Positions 8,317 to 18,304 of a DNA stretch of 47,953 nucleotides are shown here, one piece after another (the stretch's first letter is position 1; each line of letters begins with the position of its first letter). The notes under the pieces were generated by a model, which ran no database searches, was not told the DNA's origin, and saw only the letters and a list, made by a program, of their open reading frames with translations. This DNA comes from an uncultured Verrucomicrobiota bacterium. Lineage in GTDB: Bacteria; Verrucomicrobiota; Verrucomicrobiia; Opitutales; Seribacteraceae. The stretch lies in assembly GCA_902618175.1 (NCBI GenBank), contig CACMZN010000013.1:1-47953 (forward strand), in the 5' to 3' direction. A program made the position numbers and the translations under genes.

Positions 8317-9084
8317 CTAACTTAATTCCAAGGCACTCTTTACGATTCCACAAAAAGAACGCGAGGTCAATGAAGCTCCACCTATGAGACCCCCATCCAC
8401 ATCAGGTTGAGCCAATAATCCAGCAGCGTTTTCAGGTTTCATTGATCCACCATATAGAATGCGAATGGAGGATGCCGGAGTTTGACCAAACAATTCAACA
8501 AGAATGTTTCTTATTTCCGAGTGAACTTCTTGAGCCATTTCATTGGTGGCGGTCTTTCCGGTGCCAATTGCCCAAACGGGTTCGTAAGCTATCACAAGAT
8601 GCTCCACGGAACGAATAGGGAATGAATCAAGTCCTTCTCTGACTTGTGAACCGACAATCTCAAGTATCCTTCCCTGCTCTCTTTCCTCCAAGGTTTCTCC
8701 AATGCAATAAATCGGTTTTAAATTGTTGTTTACCGCAGTCAAAACCTTTGCATTGATAGTAGAATTACTTTCGCCAAAGAGTTGCCTTCTTTCGCTATGT
8801 CCGAGGATTACAAACGAGACGTAGAGATCCCGCAGCATTTCAGCAGAAATCTCTCCTGTAAAAGCTCCAGCGGATTTTTCACTCATATTCTGAGCGCCTA
8901 ACATTATCTCATTTTGTTCGACCAATTCCGAAACTTTCGCCAGAGAAGTAAAGGGTGGACAAACGCAAACTTGTACAGTGGACTGACCTCCTACCATGGA
9001 GCTGATCTCTTTGACCAAATCAACTGCTTCCGATGCAGTTTTGTTCATTTTCCAGTTGCCGGCAATAAGATTTTTTCGGTTCAT
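8317..9084 (-). CDS. tpiA: Triosephosphate isomerase
   Basis: This 255-residue TIM barrel interconverts dihydroxyacetone phosphate and glyceraldehyde-3-phosphate. It shows AGNWKMN with Lys12, the catalytic base region with His96 in ILGHSERR, catalytic Glu168 in YEPVWAIGTGKTAT (which includes flexible loop 6), and the phosphate-binding LYGGSMKPENA and GGLIGGASL. Length is normal. It is the third gene of the gap-pgk-tpiA cluster, starting 18 bp after pgk. The glycolytic and gluconeogenic triose steps are thus cotranscribed. Confidence 0.97.
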   Translation of the reverse strand: MNRKNLIAGNWKMNKTASEAVDLVKEISSMVGGQSTVQVCVCPPFTSLAKVSELVEQNEIMLGAQNMSEKSAGAFTGEISAEMLRDLYVSFVILGHSERRQLFGESNSTINAKVLTAVNNNLKPIYCIGETLEEREQGRILEIVGSQVREGLDSFPIRSVEHLVIAYEPVWAIGTGKTATNEMAQEVHSEIRNILVELFGQTPASSIRILYGGSMKPENAAGLLAQPDVDGGLIGGASLTSRSFCGIVKSALELS

Positions 9085-9102
9085 AACATGAGATAAGGCA
9101 AG

Positions 9103-10302
9103 TTAAGTTCTGTCTAGAATTGATACACCGGGAAGTTCCTTTCCCTCTAAAAACTCCAAAGAAGCACCACCTCCAGTACTCATGAATGTAACTTCATCTC
9201 CATAGCCACTCCTATTAATTGCAGTTACGCTGTCTCCACCCCCGATTATAGAAGTGGCATCACTTTCAGCAATTGCTCTAGCCATGGCAAAGGTACCTTT
9301 ATTAGATGAATTAATTTCAAAAACTCCCATTGGTCCATTCCACAAAACAGTACGGGCGGCAGAAACTTCCTGAGTATATTTTTCAATAGTTTTGGGTCCG
9401 ATGTCCACACCCTCCCAACCATCCGCAATATCTCCTTCAATTACTTTGGTGCGTCCCAAGCTTTTTGATTTAAAGTCCAAAGAATCAGTCACCAGGGTAT
9501 CTACTGGGAGAAGAAAACGAACGCCTCTTGAATCTGCTTTGGAAAGAGCGGACTTGGCTAAATTCACTTTATCGGGCTCGCTCAAGCTGTCGCCAACCCT
9601 CTTGCCTTTAGCCAATGCGAAAGTGTAGGCCATGGCACCACCGATAATGATTGCGTCGGCTTTTTCAATAAGTTTGTCAATAACCTTGATTTTATCACTT
9701 ACTTTAGCACCACCTAAGATGACAATAAAGGGTTTTTCAGGTGAATGTGTCTTATTTCCTAAGAACTCAAGTTCTTTTTCAATAAGATATCCGGAAACCT
9801 TTACTTTAAGAATTTGCGCAACTCCGAAGTTGGAAGAGTGCGCTCGATGGGCTGTTCCAAAAGCATCATTGACAAACACTTCCGCCAACTTGGACAACTG
9901 AAGCGAAAAATCCACGTCGTTTTCAGTTTCACCGGCATGAAATCTGAGGTTTTCGAGCAGTGCAATTTGTCCGTTCGACATTCCAGATAAGGCAGCCTCC
10001 ACTTCCACTCCCACACAATCGTCAAGAAAAAGAACTGGCAAACAAAGTTTTTCCGACAAAATTGGAACGACTGGAGACAAACTCATGGATTCCACTCTTC
10101 TGCCCTTGGGTCTGCCGAGATGGCTGACCAAAATGACCTTAGCACCTTGATGATGAAGTTTAAGAATAGTTGGAAGGGCAGCATTTATACGGGTGTCATC
10201 GGTAACCTTACCATCAGAATCAAGAGGAACGTTAAAATCCACTCTCACAAGAACTCGTTTGCCGCTTACAGGAATGTCGTCGATTGTCTTAATTCTAGAC
10301 AT
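9103..10302 (-). CDS. pgk: Phosphoglycerate kinase
   Basis: The 399-residue two-domain kinase has RVLVRVDFNVPL and SHLGRPKG in the N-terminal substrate domain and NDAFGTAHRAHSS after it. The C-terminal nucleotide domain has GGAKVSDKIKVI, LWNGPMGVFE and GGGDSVTAI. It converts 1,3-bisphosphoglycerate and ADP to 3-phosphoglycerate and ATP in the cytosol. Length is standard for bacterial Pgk. The gene sits between gap (61 bp upstream) and tpiA (18 bp downstream). Confidence 0.97.
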   Translation of the reverse strand: MSRIKTIDDIPVSGKRVLVRVDFNVPLDSDGKVTDDTRINAALPTILKLHHQGAKVILVSHLGRPKGRRVESMSLSPVVPILSEKLCLPVLFLDDCVGVEVEAALSGMSNGQIALLENLRFHAGETENDVDFSLQLSKLAEVFVNDAFGTAHRAHSSNFGVAQILKVKVSGYLIEKELEFLGNKTHSPEKPFIVILGGAKVSDKIKVIDKLIEKADAIIIGGAMAYTFALAKGKRVGDSLSEPDKVNLAKSALSKADSRGVRFLLPVDTLVTDSLDFKSKSLGRTKVIEGDIADGWEGVDIGPKTIEKYTQEVSAARTVLWNGPMGVFEINSSNKGTFAMARAIAESDATSIIGGGDSVTAINRSGYGDEVTFMSTGGGASLEFLEGKELPGVSILDRT

Positions 10303-10363
10303 ATTCGGTTATGAGTTGCGAAGCATCAAAAAACACTTCTTTACACGAATCGCAAGTTGTTAT

Positions 10364-11425
<1,062 letters not shown>

Positions 11426-11712
11426 TTGAAATGAACTAAGAGGAAAAAATGGCAAGAATATAGTAAGTTTGTTTCCATTCGAAATACCTGGTGCATGTTC
11501 AGATCAAACACTCATTTGACATCAGCCTGACTTGTTATGTCTTTTCGAAAAACAATTCCATTGCATAACATTTACCCAATCTTTTATCCACTTCATAGTA
11601 AAATTAAAGATATTTTTAAATTTTGCTTAAGCGTTCGATGAAGAATTCAGATGATAAATTAGAACTTCAATTAACTAATTCATAGTCGAGATGATTCTTT
11701 TATCAGTTTTAA

Positions 11713-11931
11713 TTAATCAAATGCATCACAATTTATGCAACCTATGCGAGCCCTATTTTTTTAAGAAAACGAATTGATGATGAAATCAAAGATGCATTTT
11801 CCACTTGGTTGGACAAATCCAAGTTCTTAAAAACCAACATCCAAGTTAATCGTGATTTGGAGAGGGGTTGGTTGGCTCCGCTTCAAAAAAAACATCATCT
11901 TCTTAAAGTAATTGGTAAAACCTTAAGCTAA
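11713..11931 (+). pseudogene. Remnant reading frame without a usable start
   Basis: In the 579-bp gap between gap and lnt one frame stays open from just after a TAA at 11710 to a TAA at 11929. It reads protein-like: YASPIFLRKRIDDEIKDAFS and later FLKTNIQVNRDLERGWLAPL, ending LLKVIGKTLS. There is no ATG, GTG or TTG before the middle of the frame, so it looks like the 3' end of a lost gene. I do not recognise the family. The rest of the gap (11427-11712 and 11932-12005) is AT-rich with no other convincing gene; a 34-codon frame from an ATG at 11537 has nothing to support it. Confidence 0.4.
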
Positions 11932-12005
11932 AATATCAATTCTTCGATTCAGGTCTACCAACCTTTTCCGTCGCGAATGAATCAACGGAAGTGAGCTCTC
12001 GGATA

Positions 12006-13616
12006 TCAGGAAACAACTGATTTCTCCATTCTAATTCGAGACATTAGCCAACTCAGAGCAAACACAAAGAAACAGATTACTACAAAATAATCTCCGTGTG
12101 AAAGATAGGTAGTTTTTGCAGCGGATTCAATGTGCAATTCCACAGTTGATCCGCCTTCGAAATAGATGCTTCCCGAATCATCCGTCAAAACCTTTCTGAC
12201 GCGACCTGTCTTATCGATCAGACCTGACCATCCAGCATTCCCGCATCTAAGTACGGGAATTCCGATTTCCAAAGCCCTGAGAATTGAATGAGCCGCGTGC
12301 TGCTCAGCGCAACCTTCTTCACCAAACCAAGAGTCGTTAGTAGTCACGAAAAGGAAATCCAGATCTCGCAAAGCCACCTCACGGGAGAGTCTTGGAAAGA
12401 TATCTTCATAACAAATCAGAGAACCAATACGCATTTTTTGTGAATCTTTTTCACCGTATCTAATTTCAAAAACAAAAGATGATTCTCCGGCTTTGAAATC
12501 TCCCACGGGACCCACCAATTTCCTTAGTCCTGGAATCCAATTAAAAGGAAACGGCACATACTCCCCGAAAGGCACAAGAATTTGCTTTGCGTAAAATTCG
12601 GGATTGAGTCCTCGAGAGGGTGAAACTAAGGATACGGCATTGTAAGATGCTTCGTCTTCTTTGATCACGGCACCAACCAAAAGAGGGGTATCTACTTGTT
12701 TGGATAACTCTTCCACCCATAGCCGATCCAAGTTCAATGCATAAGGAGTCGATGCTTCGGGCCAGACAATCAAATCCGGATCGAGTATACCAAGAAATTT
12801 GGTTTGTCTGATCAAAGAGTTTTTATGGAGTTGGACTGCATTTTGTTCCCATTTTTGCTTTAAATACGGTTGGCAAATACCAACTCTGATTCTTCGATCC
12901 TTTGCAAAATCATCATCCTTTGGAGCGATTACCAAAAGAGGCAAGAGCATTAGGAGAAAGACAGACATGCCGATGTACAAATCCGGGCAGAATGATCTGA
13001 ATGTGGATTGTTTTTTTCTTCTCCGAATCAGCAAATGATGCAGGTAGGATGCAAGGCACAAATTGAAAACCAATAGAAAAAAAGAAACGCCCCATGCGCC
13101 CACATAGGGAACCGCCTGTAGGATTGCAGGTCGTTCACATTGACTTGCCGACAAGGGACACCAGGGAAACCCAAGGGTGAACTGGCATCTCGACCATTCA
13201 AGCAAAACCCAAAAAGATGCGAGGCCAAAGATAGCCGACATCCTTCCAAAAAAGTTTCTCTTGACTGCCATCGGAACCCATTTGCTTGCCAACAAGAACC
13301 AAGGAATTTGGTAAAAAGACATAAGCAATGTGGCTAAAAACATCCCTCCAAAACTTACATGCCTCATCCACCCAACCAAAACAATGTTGTAGACCCAACC
13401 ACTTATTAGAAAGGCAATCAGAACCTTGAAAGAACTTGGCTTTGACAAAAACCAGAGGAAAGTAGGCAAAAGAAAGAAATAGGCGGCTTCTGGCATCTGT
13501 TGAGGAGGCTGTGAGAGAAAAAGCAAAAAATAAGAGCCAAAGGAGCACACCAAAGCGAACCACCAATTCTTCAACCAAAGACCAAGTCCAAGCCTAATTG
13601 AATGAAAATTGATCAA
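12006..13616 (-). CDS. lnt: Apolipoprotein N-acyltransferase
   Basis: The 536-residue protein has about six N-terminal membrane segments (roughly 16-235), a periplasmic nitrilase-fold domain and one C-terminal membrane segment (VVICFFVFALSWLMS). The catalytic triad appears as Glu287 (VWPEAST), Lys344 (FYAKQILVPFGEYVPF) and Cys402 (SLICYEDIFP). It adds the third acyl chain to the N-terminal Cys of lipoproteins in the inner membrane, which fits the several lipobox proteins in this window and a Gram-negative envelope. It starts 5 bp after the dus stop, so the two genes are cotranscribed. Length is typical. Confidence 0.95.
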   Translation of the reverse strand: MINFHSIRLGLGLWLKNWWFALVCSFGSYFLLFLSQPPQQMPEAAYFFLLPTFLWFLSKPSSFKVLIAFLISGWVYNIVLVGWMRHVSFGGMFLATLLMSFYQIPWFLLASKWVPMAVKRNFFGRMSAIFGLASFWVLLEWSRCQFTLGFPWCPLSASQCERPAILQAVPYVGAWGVSFFLLVFNLCLASYLHHLLIRRRKKQSTFRSFCPDLYIGMSVFLLMLLPLLVIAPKDDDFAKDRRIRVGICQPYLKQKWEQNAVQLHKNSLIRQTKFLGILDPDLIVWPEASTPYALNLDRLWVEELSKQVDTPLLVGAVIKEDEASYNAVSLVSPSRGLNPEFYAKQILVPFGEYVPFPFNWIPGLRKLVGPVGDFKAGESSFVFEIRYGEKDSQKMRIGSLICYEDIFPRLSREVALRDLDFLFVTTNDSWFGEEGCAEQHAAHSILRALEIGIPVLRCGNAGWSGLIDKTGRVRKVLTDDSGSIYFEGGSTVELHIESAAKTTYLSHGDYFVVICFFVFALSWLMSRIRMEKSVVS

Positions 13617-13621
13617 AACAG

Positions 13622-14686
13622 CTAGGATTCACAACTTGGACGAGCAAGTAACCCTTCGAAGGGTCGGTTTGAAAAGAAACATTCTCCTTTTCCCTTTTCC
13701 AACAAGAATTCCTCGAAGACAAAAAAGAGTTCCTTACGATTCTTTGCTCTTCGCATGTAAAAAAGAAATTTTCCTTCCTGATCAATCGACAAACCTACGA
13801 AATTTAGAAATTTTTTGATTCTAGCAACCGTATTTGATTCATTCGCGTTGGAATTTTTCAACATCTCATAGAGTTCCGACACATATTCAAAAACATCCTT
13901 TAATTTTGGATTAAACACTTTTGCATTTGTTGTTTGCTCACGAATTTGGCGGAAAATCCATGGATTTCGGATTGCCGCTCTTCCTATCATGGCACCTGAG
14001 GCACCAGTCGAATTGACCAATTCAAATGCTTCCTCATGGGTTTGAACATTTCCATTCAGAAAAACCGGGCATTCCAAAAATGAAGAAGCCTTTTTAACAT
14101 ATCCATATTCCGGTTTTGTACGATAGCCACCCAAAACCGTTCTGGCATGCAAGCTGACCATGTCTACTTTTCGGGATTTCAAAATGGAAAGAATCCGATC
14201 GAAGTTTCGATCATCCTCAAAACCATAACGCATTTTTACGCTTAGAGATCCGCCGAATTCTTCACGCAAGCGCCTAAGAATGGAATCAATTTTGTCAGGA
14301 TTCCTCAGTAATCCGCCACCAACGTTTTTCTTGTATACCCTGGGAGCGGGACACCCAAGATTCAGATCAATGCCGAAAATCGGATATTTGGACAAGTCCT
14401 TCACGGTACGGGTCAAATCAATCAAGTTTTCTCCTATCAATTGGGCAACAACTGGTCTACCCGAAGTATTTTCCGTTATGGAACGAAGAATTTCCTCATT
14501 CAACCGAGAGTTTGAGTGAACACGAAAAAATTCAGTAAAAAAAAAGTCTGGCGCTCCCCTGCTTGCAATAACTTTCATGAAAGGCAGCCCAGTTACGTCT
14601 TGCATGGGAGCAAGTGCCGTCTTCAGGGGACAAACATACTTTGTTGACTTCGAAACGAGAGGCGATCCAATTGAGTTCGCAATCAC
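13622..14686 (-). CDS. dus: tRNA-dihydrouridine synthase
   Basis: The 354-residue FMN-dependent TIM-barrel enzyme has ALAPMQDVTGLPF (the FMN-site loop), IDLNLGCPAPRVYKKNVGGG with the catalytic Cys in GCPAP, VSLHARTVLGGY, FLNGNVQTHEEA and GAMIGRAAIRNPWIFRQI. It reduces uridine to dihydrouridine in tRNA D-loops using NADPH. The subtype (DusA, B or C) is not clear from the motifs. The gene lies between the bifunctional-nuclease-domain gene (21 bp upstream) and lnt (5 bp downstream) on the same strand. Linkage of dus with lnt is probably just operon packing. Confidence 0.93.
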   Translation of the reverse strand: MIANSIGSPLVSKSTKYVCPLKTALAPMQDVTGLPFMKVIASRGAPDFFFTEFFRVHSNSRLNEEILRSITENTSGRPVVAQLIGENLIDLTRTVKDLSKYPIFGIDLNLGCPAPRVYKKNVGGGLLRNPDKIDSILRRLREEFGGSLSVKMRYGFEDDRNFDRILSILKSRKVDMVSLHARTVLGGYRTKPEYGYVKKASSFLECPVFLNGNVQTHEEAFELVNSTGASGAMIGRAAIRNPWIFRQIREQTTNAKVFNPKLKDVFEYVSELYEMLKNSNANESNTVARIKKFLNFVGLSIDQEGKFLFYMRRAKNRKELFFVFEEFLLEKGKGECFFSNRPFEGLLARPSCES

Positions 14687-14707
14687 AGATTGGAATCTCT
14701 GGAATTT

Positions 14708-15151
14708 TTAATCCTGCTTTCGAAGGATTCTCTCAAGTATTTCCGACATGTCTTCTACGTTCTCCAAGACCTTACTCGAAACATGTATCGGTTGCTTCAT
14801 CTGCAGAGCTAATACAATGGAGTCACTGGGTCTAGCATCCAATTCAACGATTTTTTTTCCAAGTTCATTTTCCATCTGGAGAATGATCCGAGCAAAGAAA
14901 GTGCCTTCTTCAACGTCGTTTATCAGTACTCGTTCGATCTTCGTTTCCATTCCCTTCAAGATGAGTCCAATGAGATCGTGAGTAAGAGGTCGCTCTTTCT
15001 TAACCTGATTAATAGTCATATTTATGGCATTGCCGATCCCTGGATCGACATAGATCACAAAGGTCTTTTGATCATTACCTAAGAATATAGCGCAACCGTT
15101 TGAAGTCGGCATCACACCCTTTACGGTAACTACTATTGAATCATTATTCAT
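14708..15151 (-). CDS. Bifunctional nuclease (BFN/DUF151) domain protein
   Basis: The 147-residue protein is a single BFN domain. Visible signatures are FVIYVDPGIGNAI, RPLTHDLIGLIL, ERVLINDVEEGTFFARIIL, and ARPSDSIVLALQMKQPIHVS, the family's most conserved motif. Plant and thermophile members have been reported with DNase and RNase activity, and bacterial copies are often of unknown role. Length is typical of stand-alone bacterial copies. It is the first gene of the run leading to dus and lnt and is transcribed away from aroK. Confidence 0.87.
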   Translation of the reverse strand: MNNDSIVVTVKGVMPTSNGCAIFLGNDQKTFVIYVDPGIGNAINMTINQVKKERPLTHDLIGLILKGMETKIERVLINDVEEGTFFARIILQMENELGKKIVELDARPSDSIVLALQMKQPIHVSSKVLENVEDMSEILERILRKQD

Positions 15152-15236
15152 TGATTCATTATCTTCATTGTGACATACCTTCGCAAGCTCTTATGAACGA
15201 AAGCGTATATGGGGATATGGCGTAGTTATAAATGAA

Positions 15237-15767
15237 ATGAATCTTTATTTAATTGGGATGATGGCAACTGGTAAAACTTCCGTAGGTCAAATCATTGCTC
15301 AAAAAAGTGGGCTGCAATTCTTCGATTCCGACGAGGAAATCGAAAAAAGCACTGGATTAACGATTAATGAAATCTTCAGATCAAAAGGAGAATCTTACTT
15401 CAGGAAACTTGAGAAATCCTTCGTTGAGAAAGGACACCCGAAAAATGACTCCATCATTTCCTGTGGAGGCGGCTTATGCATGCAGAGGGGCATTCTTGAA
15501 AAAATTAAAAGTCTTGGATTTGTGGTTTGTTTGTGGGCTGAACCCCAAACTATCTTCGAAAGAACCTATTCTAATACCGATCGTCCATTGATTGCAGTGG
15601 AAGATCCGTTGAATGAAATCAAAAAATTGATCAGAAATAGACGAGATCGATACTTGAAGGCTCACCAAGTAATCCCCACAGACGGCAATTCCATGGATTT
15701 CCTAGCAAATTTGATTTTGGATCATTTCAAAAAAATACAAAGAAAACTTAAGTTAATTCACCTTTGA
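15237..15767 (+). CDS. aroK: Shikimate kinase
   Basis: The 176-residue P-loop kinase begins MNLYLIGMMATGKTSVGQII, with the Walker A motif at about 7-16. DSDEEIEKSTG holds the shikimate-binding Asp, ISCGGGLCM the Gly-rich substrate loop, and TDRPL the LID Arg. A basic NRRDRYLKAH region follows. It phosphorylates shikimate at O3 with ATP in the aromatic amino acid pathway. The Walker A deviates slightly (MMATGKTS), as in several shikimate kinases. It is monocistronic here, divergent from the BFN gene and convergent with the thioesterase. Confidence 0.93.
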   Translation: MNLYLIGMMATGKTSVGQIIAQKSGLQFFDSDEEIEKSTGLTINEIFRSKGESYFRKLEKSFVEKGHPKNDSIISCGGGLCMQRGILEKIKSLGFVVCLWAEPQTIFERTYSNTDRPLIAVEDPLNEIKKLIRNRRDRYLKAHQVIPTDGNSMDFLANLILDHFKKIQRKLKLIHL

Positions 15768-15784
15768 CCTTTCAAAACTTCCTT

Positions 15785-16186
15785 TTAAGAAGTGAAAGTA
15801 TTTATTCTGTCGAGGAACTTTTGAGGAGGGCGAATGATTTTTCCTTCGTTTGATACGAAAGCATGGATAGTCCTTCCTGTGGCGAGAGTTTCGTTTTTTC
15901 TGATTACTTTATAATTTGCTTCAAACCTGACCCTTGAAGGATTATGGAATTCAATTCCTATTTCCAGTTGATCATCAAAGCGTGCGGGAAGAAGAAAATT
16001 GGACCGGCAACTTAATACCGGCAAAAAATATCCCTCCCTTTCCAATTCGATGTAAGGATAACCAATCAAGTCGAGCAGTGTAATCCTAGCAGATTCAAAC
16101 CAAATGAAGTAATTGGCGTGATGAACAATTCCCATCTGATCGGTCTCTTGGTAACGCACTCGGATTTCTACGCTTGTCTTGAGCAT
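15785..16186 (-). CDS. Acyl-CoA thioesterase, hotdog fold (YbgC/4-hydroxybenzoyl-CoA type)
   Basis: The 133-residue single-domain hotdog protein has RVRYQETDQMGIVHHANYF, the classical YbgC/4HBT signature with the catalytic Asp in TDQMGIVHHANY, followed by WFESARITLLDLIG. It hydrolyses acyl-CoA thioesters; exact chain preference is unknown. YbgC proteins often sit with the Tol-Pal genes, but none are here. It is convergent with aroK and divergent from the following unknown gene, 53 bp between the two starts. Confidence 0.9.
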   Translation of the reverse strand: MLKTSVEIRVRYQETDQMGIVHHANYFIWFESARITLLDLIGYPYIELEREGYFLPVLSCRSNFLLPARFDDQLEIGIEFHNPSRVRFEANYKVIRKNETLATGRTIHAFVSNEGKIIRPPQKFLDRINTFTS

Positions 16187-16239
16187 TCTTTATCCCTATC
16201 GCATACCACCAAGTTACGCCAAGCCTAGTTTGCCGAGAA

Positions 16240-16839
16240 ATGACCATAACTAAAAGCGAAAGAAGAATTTCAATTTGGGTTGGAATGACAATTGGAATTG
16301 TTTTTTCAACCGTTCTCGTAAGATATGCTCTTTTCGAAAAGGAAAAGCAATTACAAGGGCGACCAGGCAATTACCAATCCGGCTTTACTGCATTCGATGA
16401 AAAAGCGTTCCCCCCCCTCCCTCCCAGAGTTCTTGATTGGATACCGCAGGGGATCGTGGTTCATTTCGACTTCAACCAATCACACCTTAATCCTATGTCA
16501 TCAAAAAGTTGGGTATTGGAAACAGCTGGCTCTTTTCGTTCAGAAAGACTTTTTATTCTTGCTGAGGAGTTTACGGAGAACAACTCCTCGAAACTATCGT
16601 TTTTCAGAGCTTCTGAGTTTTACGCAAAGCTATACGAATCAATGACTAGGAACGAATTTGAAGCTTACATCGGAAATGAGGAATTCAGGATAATTGGAGA
16701 AAATTCCCTAACGAATGAATTAATTATTCAAACCAAGCAATTCTCGCCCAAATATCTCAAGAAAACCTTTGAGAGAATTTCAATGGAAAACTCAGGATTG
16801 GTTGAGGTTCGACTCATTCCGTGGGAGCCTCAGAGGTAA
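16240..16839 (+). CDS. Hypothetical membrane-anchored protein
   Basis: The 199-residue protein has one predicted membrane segment near the N-terminus (about 11-29) and a soluble remainder, likely periplasmic. PPLPPRVLDWIPQGIVVHFD follows the anchor, then an alpha/beta-looking region with many aromatic residues, ending VEVRLIPWEPQR. I recognise no family. The codon pattern and steady reading frame support a real gene. It lies alone between the thioesterase (divergent) and tig, with a stem-loop right after its stop. Confidence 0.6.
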   Translation: MTITKSERRISIWVGMTIGIVFSTVLVRYALFEKEKQLQGRPGNYQSGFTAFDEKAFPPLPPRVLDWIPQGIVVHFDFNQSHLNPMSSKSWVLETAGSFRSERLFILAEEFTENNSSKLSFFRASEFYAKLYESMTRNEFEAYIGNEEFRIIGENSLTNELIIQTKQFSPKYLKKTFERISMENSGLVEVRLIPWEPQR

Positions 16840-16841
16840 TT

Positions 16842-16865
16842 CAATGAGATCGTCTAATCTCATTG
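16842..16865 (+). terminator. Perfect 9-bp stem-loop after the hypothetical gene
   Basis: CAATGAGAT, loop CGTCTA, ATCTCATTG form a perfect 9-bp stem beginning 3 bp after the stop codon at 16839. There is no U-run after it, so it may act as an mRNA 3' stabiliser or a factor-assisted terminator. It separates this gene from the tig-clpP-clpX operon. Confidence 0.45.
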
Positions 16866-16966
16866 ACCATGGCAGCTTTCTTTGCTTTGATATTCCTTTG
16901 GAACAATTCCAATTATGTAACGGGCAAATAAACATTAATACATGAATTTTAACCACTTACGCATAA

Positions 16967-18298
16967 GTGAATCTTGAGATCAAGGAAACGGGTTCAACCC
17001 GCAGAGTTGTACTCATCACCTTCGAATCCGATGAGCTGGCCCGGATGGAAAATCAGACCTGCAAAGTTTTTTCCCAGCAGGCAAGCATACCTGGATTTCG
17101 AAAGGGCAAAGCTCCCCTTTCAGTTATCCGCAAAAGGTATGCCAAGGAACTTGATGGGGAACTGACTCGTAAAGTTACTTCCGACGCCTACGATGCCACC
17201 ATGGATCATGAAGACTTGAATGTTCATTCCGTTGTCAAGGTCGAACCTGGTGATATCAAAATCGATTCCTCCACCACGGTTGAGATCACAATAGATATCT
17301 TTCCTGAATTTGACTTGCCTAATTATGAAGAGTTCGAATTGACCGTAAATTCAACTGAAGTGACTGATGATGATATTACCAAGGAAATCGATTCACTTCG
17401 AGATCAGAGGGCCTCGTACGAAGAAGTTAGCCGAGAGATTGTTCATGGAGACTTCGTAAAATGTTCTTATGAGGGCTTTTTGGATGAAAAACCCGTAGCC
17501 GAAATTCTTCCTGACAAACCAATTTATGGAAAACAATCCAATACATGGGAAGAGGCAGGTCAATCAAAGGGTCTGGGAGTTGATGACATTGCCCAAGGCC
17601 TAGTGGGCATGAAGGCCAACGAAACTAAGGAATTGATATCCCTCTTTGAAGAAGACTTTGAAATCAAACCATTGGCGGGAAAATCAGTCCGCTATTCTTT
17701 GACGGCTCATGAAGTAAGAGAAAAAAAATCTCCCGAACTTGACGAAACATTCCTGAAGACCCTTAAGGTTGATTCCATAGAGGAACTCAAGGACAAGATC
17801 GATCAAGATCTGAAAAGTCGCAAAGAAAGAGAGAATTCGAATGAAAAGCGAAGACAGGTAACCCAAAAAATTTTAGAGTGTCCGGATTTCCCCCTGCCTC
17901 AACAAGCTGTTGAAGATGAATCAAAAATCACATTTCAGAACCATGCCCAGCGAGCTATCCAGAAAGGAGCCAAACAAAAGGAAATTGAGGATAATAGAGA
18001 AGAGATGTGGACGCAGGCCCAAAAACAAGGTCAAGCTAGGGTAAAACTTACGATTACCTTGAGTAAAATTGCGGAATTAGAAAAAATTGAGGTTTCCAAT
18101 GAGGATTTGGCTCAAGCAGCAACACAAGAAGCGATGATGCAAAGAATCGATCCTTCGGTCTACATTAAAGATCTGACCAAAGACCGCGGAAAATTGAATC
18201 GACTCAAACAAGACGTACTTTATGACAAAACACTTGAATTCATCACTTCCAAAGCAAAGGTTTCCGTTTGTGAAATTAAAAGAGATGATCAACAATAA
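16967..18298 (+). CDS. tig: Trigger factor (ribosome-associated chaperone)
   Basis: The 443-residue protein has the three-domain order: ribosome-binding domain (about 1-115) with the docking motif IPGFRKGKAPLSVIRKRY at 41-58, an FKBP-like peptidyl-prolyl isomerase domain (about 155-250), and the helical C-terminal cradle (about 255-435). It binds nascent chains at the ribosome exit tunnel. The start is a GTG at 16967 with no obvious Shine-Dalgarno. It is the first gene of a tig-clpP-clpX cluster (6 bp and 10 bp gaps), the classical arrangement. Confidence 0.95.
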   Translation: MNLEIKETGSTRRVVLITFESDELARMENQTCKVFSQQASIPGFRKGKAPLSVIRKRYAKELDGELTRKVTSDAYDATMDHEDLNVHSVVKVEPGDIKIDSSTTVEITIDIFPEFDLPNYEEFELTVNSTEVTDDDITKEIDSLRDQRASYEEVSREIVHGDFVKCSYEGFLDEKPVAEILPDKPIYGKQSNTWEEAGQSKGLGVDDIAQGLVGMKANETKELISLFEEDFEIKPLAGKSVRYSLTAHEVREKKSPELDETFLKTLKVDSIEELKDKIDQDLKSRKERENSNEKRRQVTQKILECPDFPLPQQAVEDESKITFQNHAQRAIQKGAKQKEIEDNREEMWTQAQKQGQARVKLTITLSKIAELEKIEVSNEDLAQAATQEAMMQRIDPSVYIKDLTKDRGKLNRLKQDVLYDKTLEFITSKAKVSVCEIKRDDQQ

Positions 18299-18304
18299 TT
18301 AGAC

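Noticed and set aside
11537-11641. 34-codon frame starting MSFRKTIPLHN in the gene-free gap
   Set aside because: It is short, has no ribosome-binding site and no similarity I can see.
11427-12005. Possible tRNA, riboswitch or small RNA in the longest gap
   Set aside because: No cloverleaf with a GGTTCGAATCC-like T-arm and no riboswitch core could be read by eye; no firm evidence.
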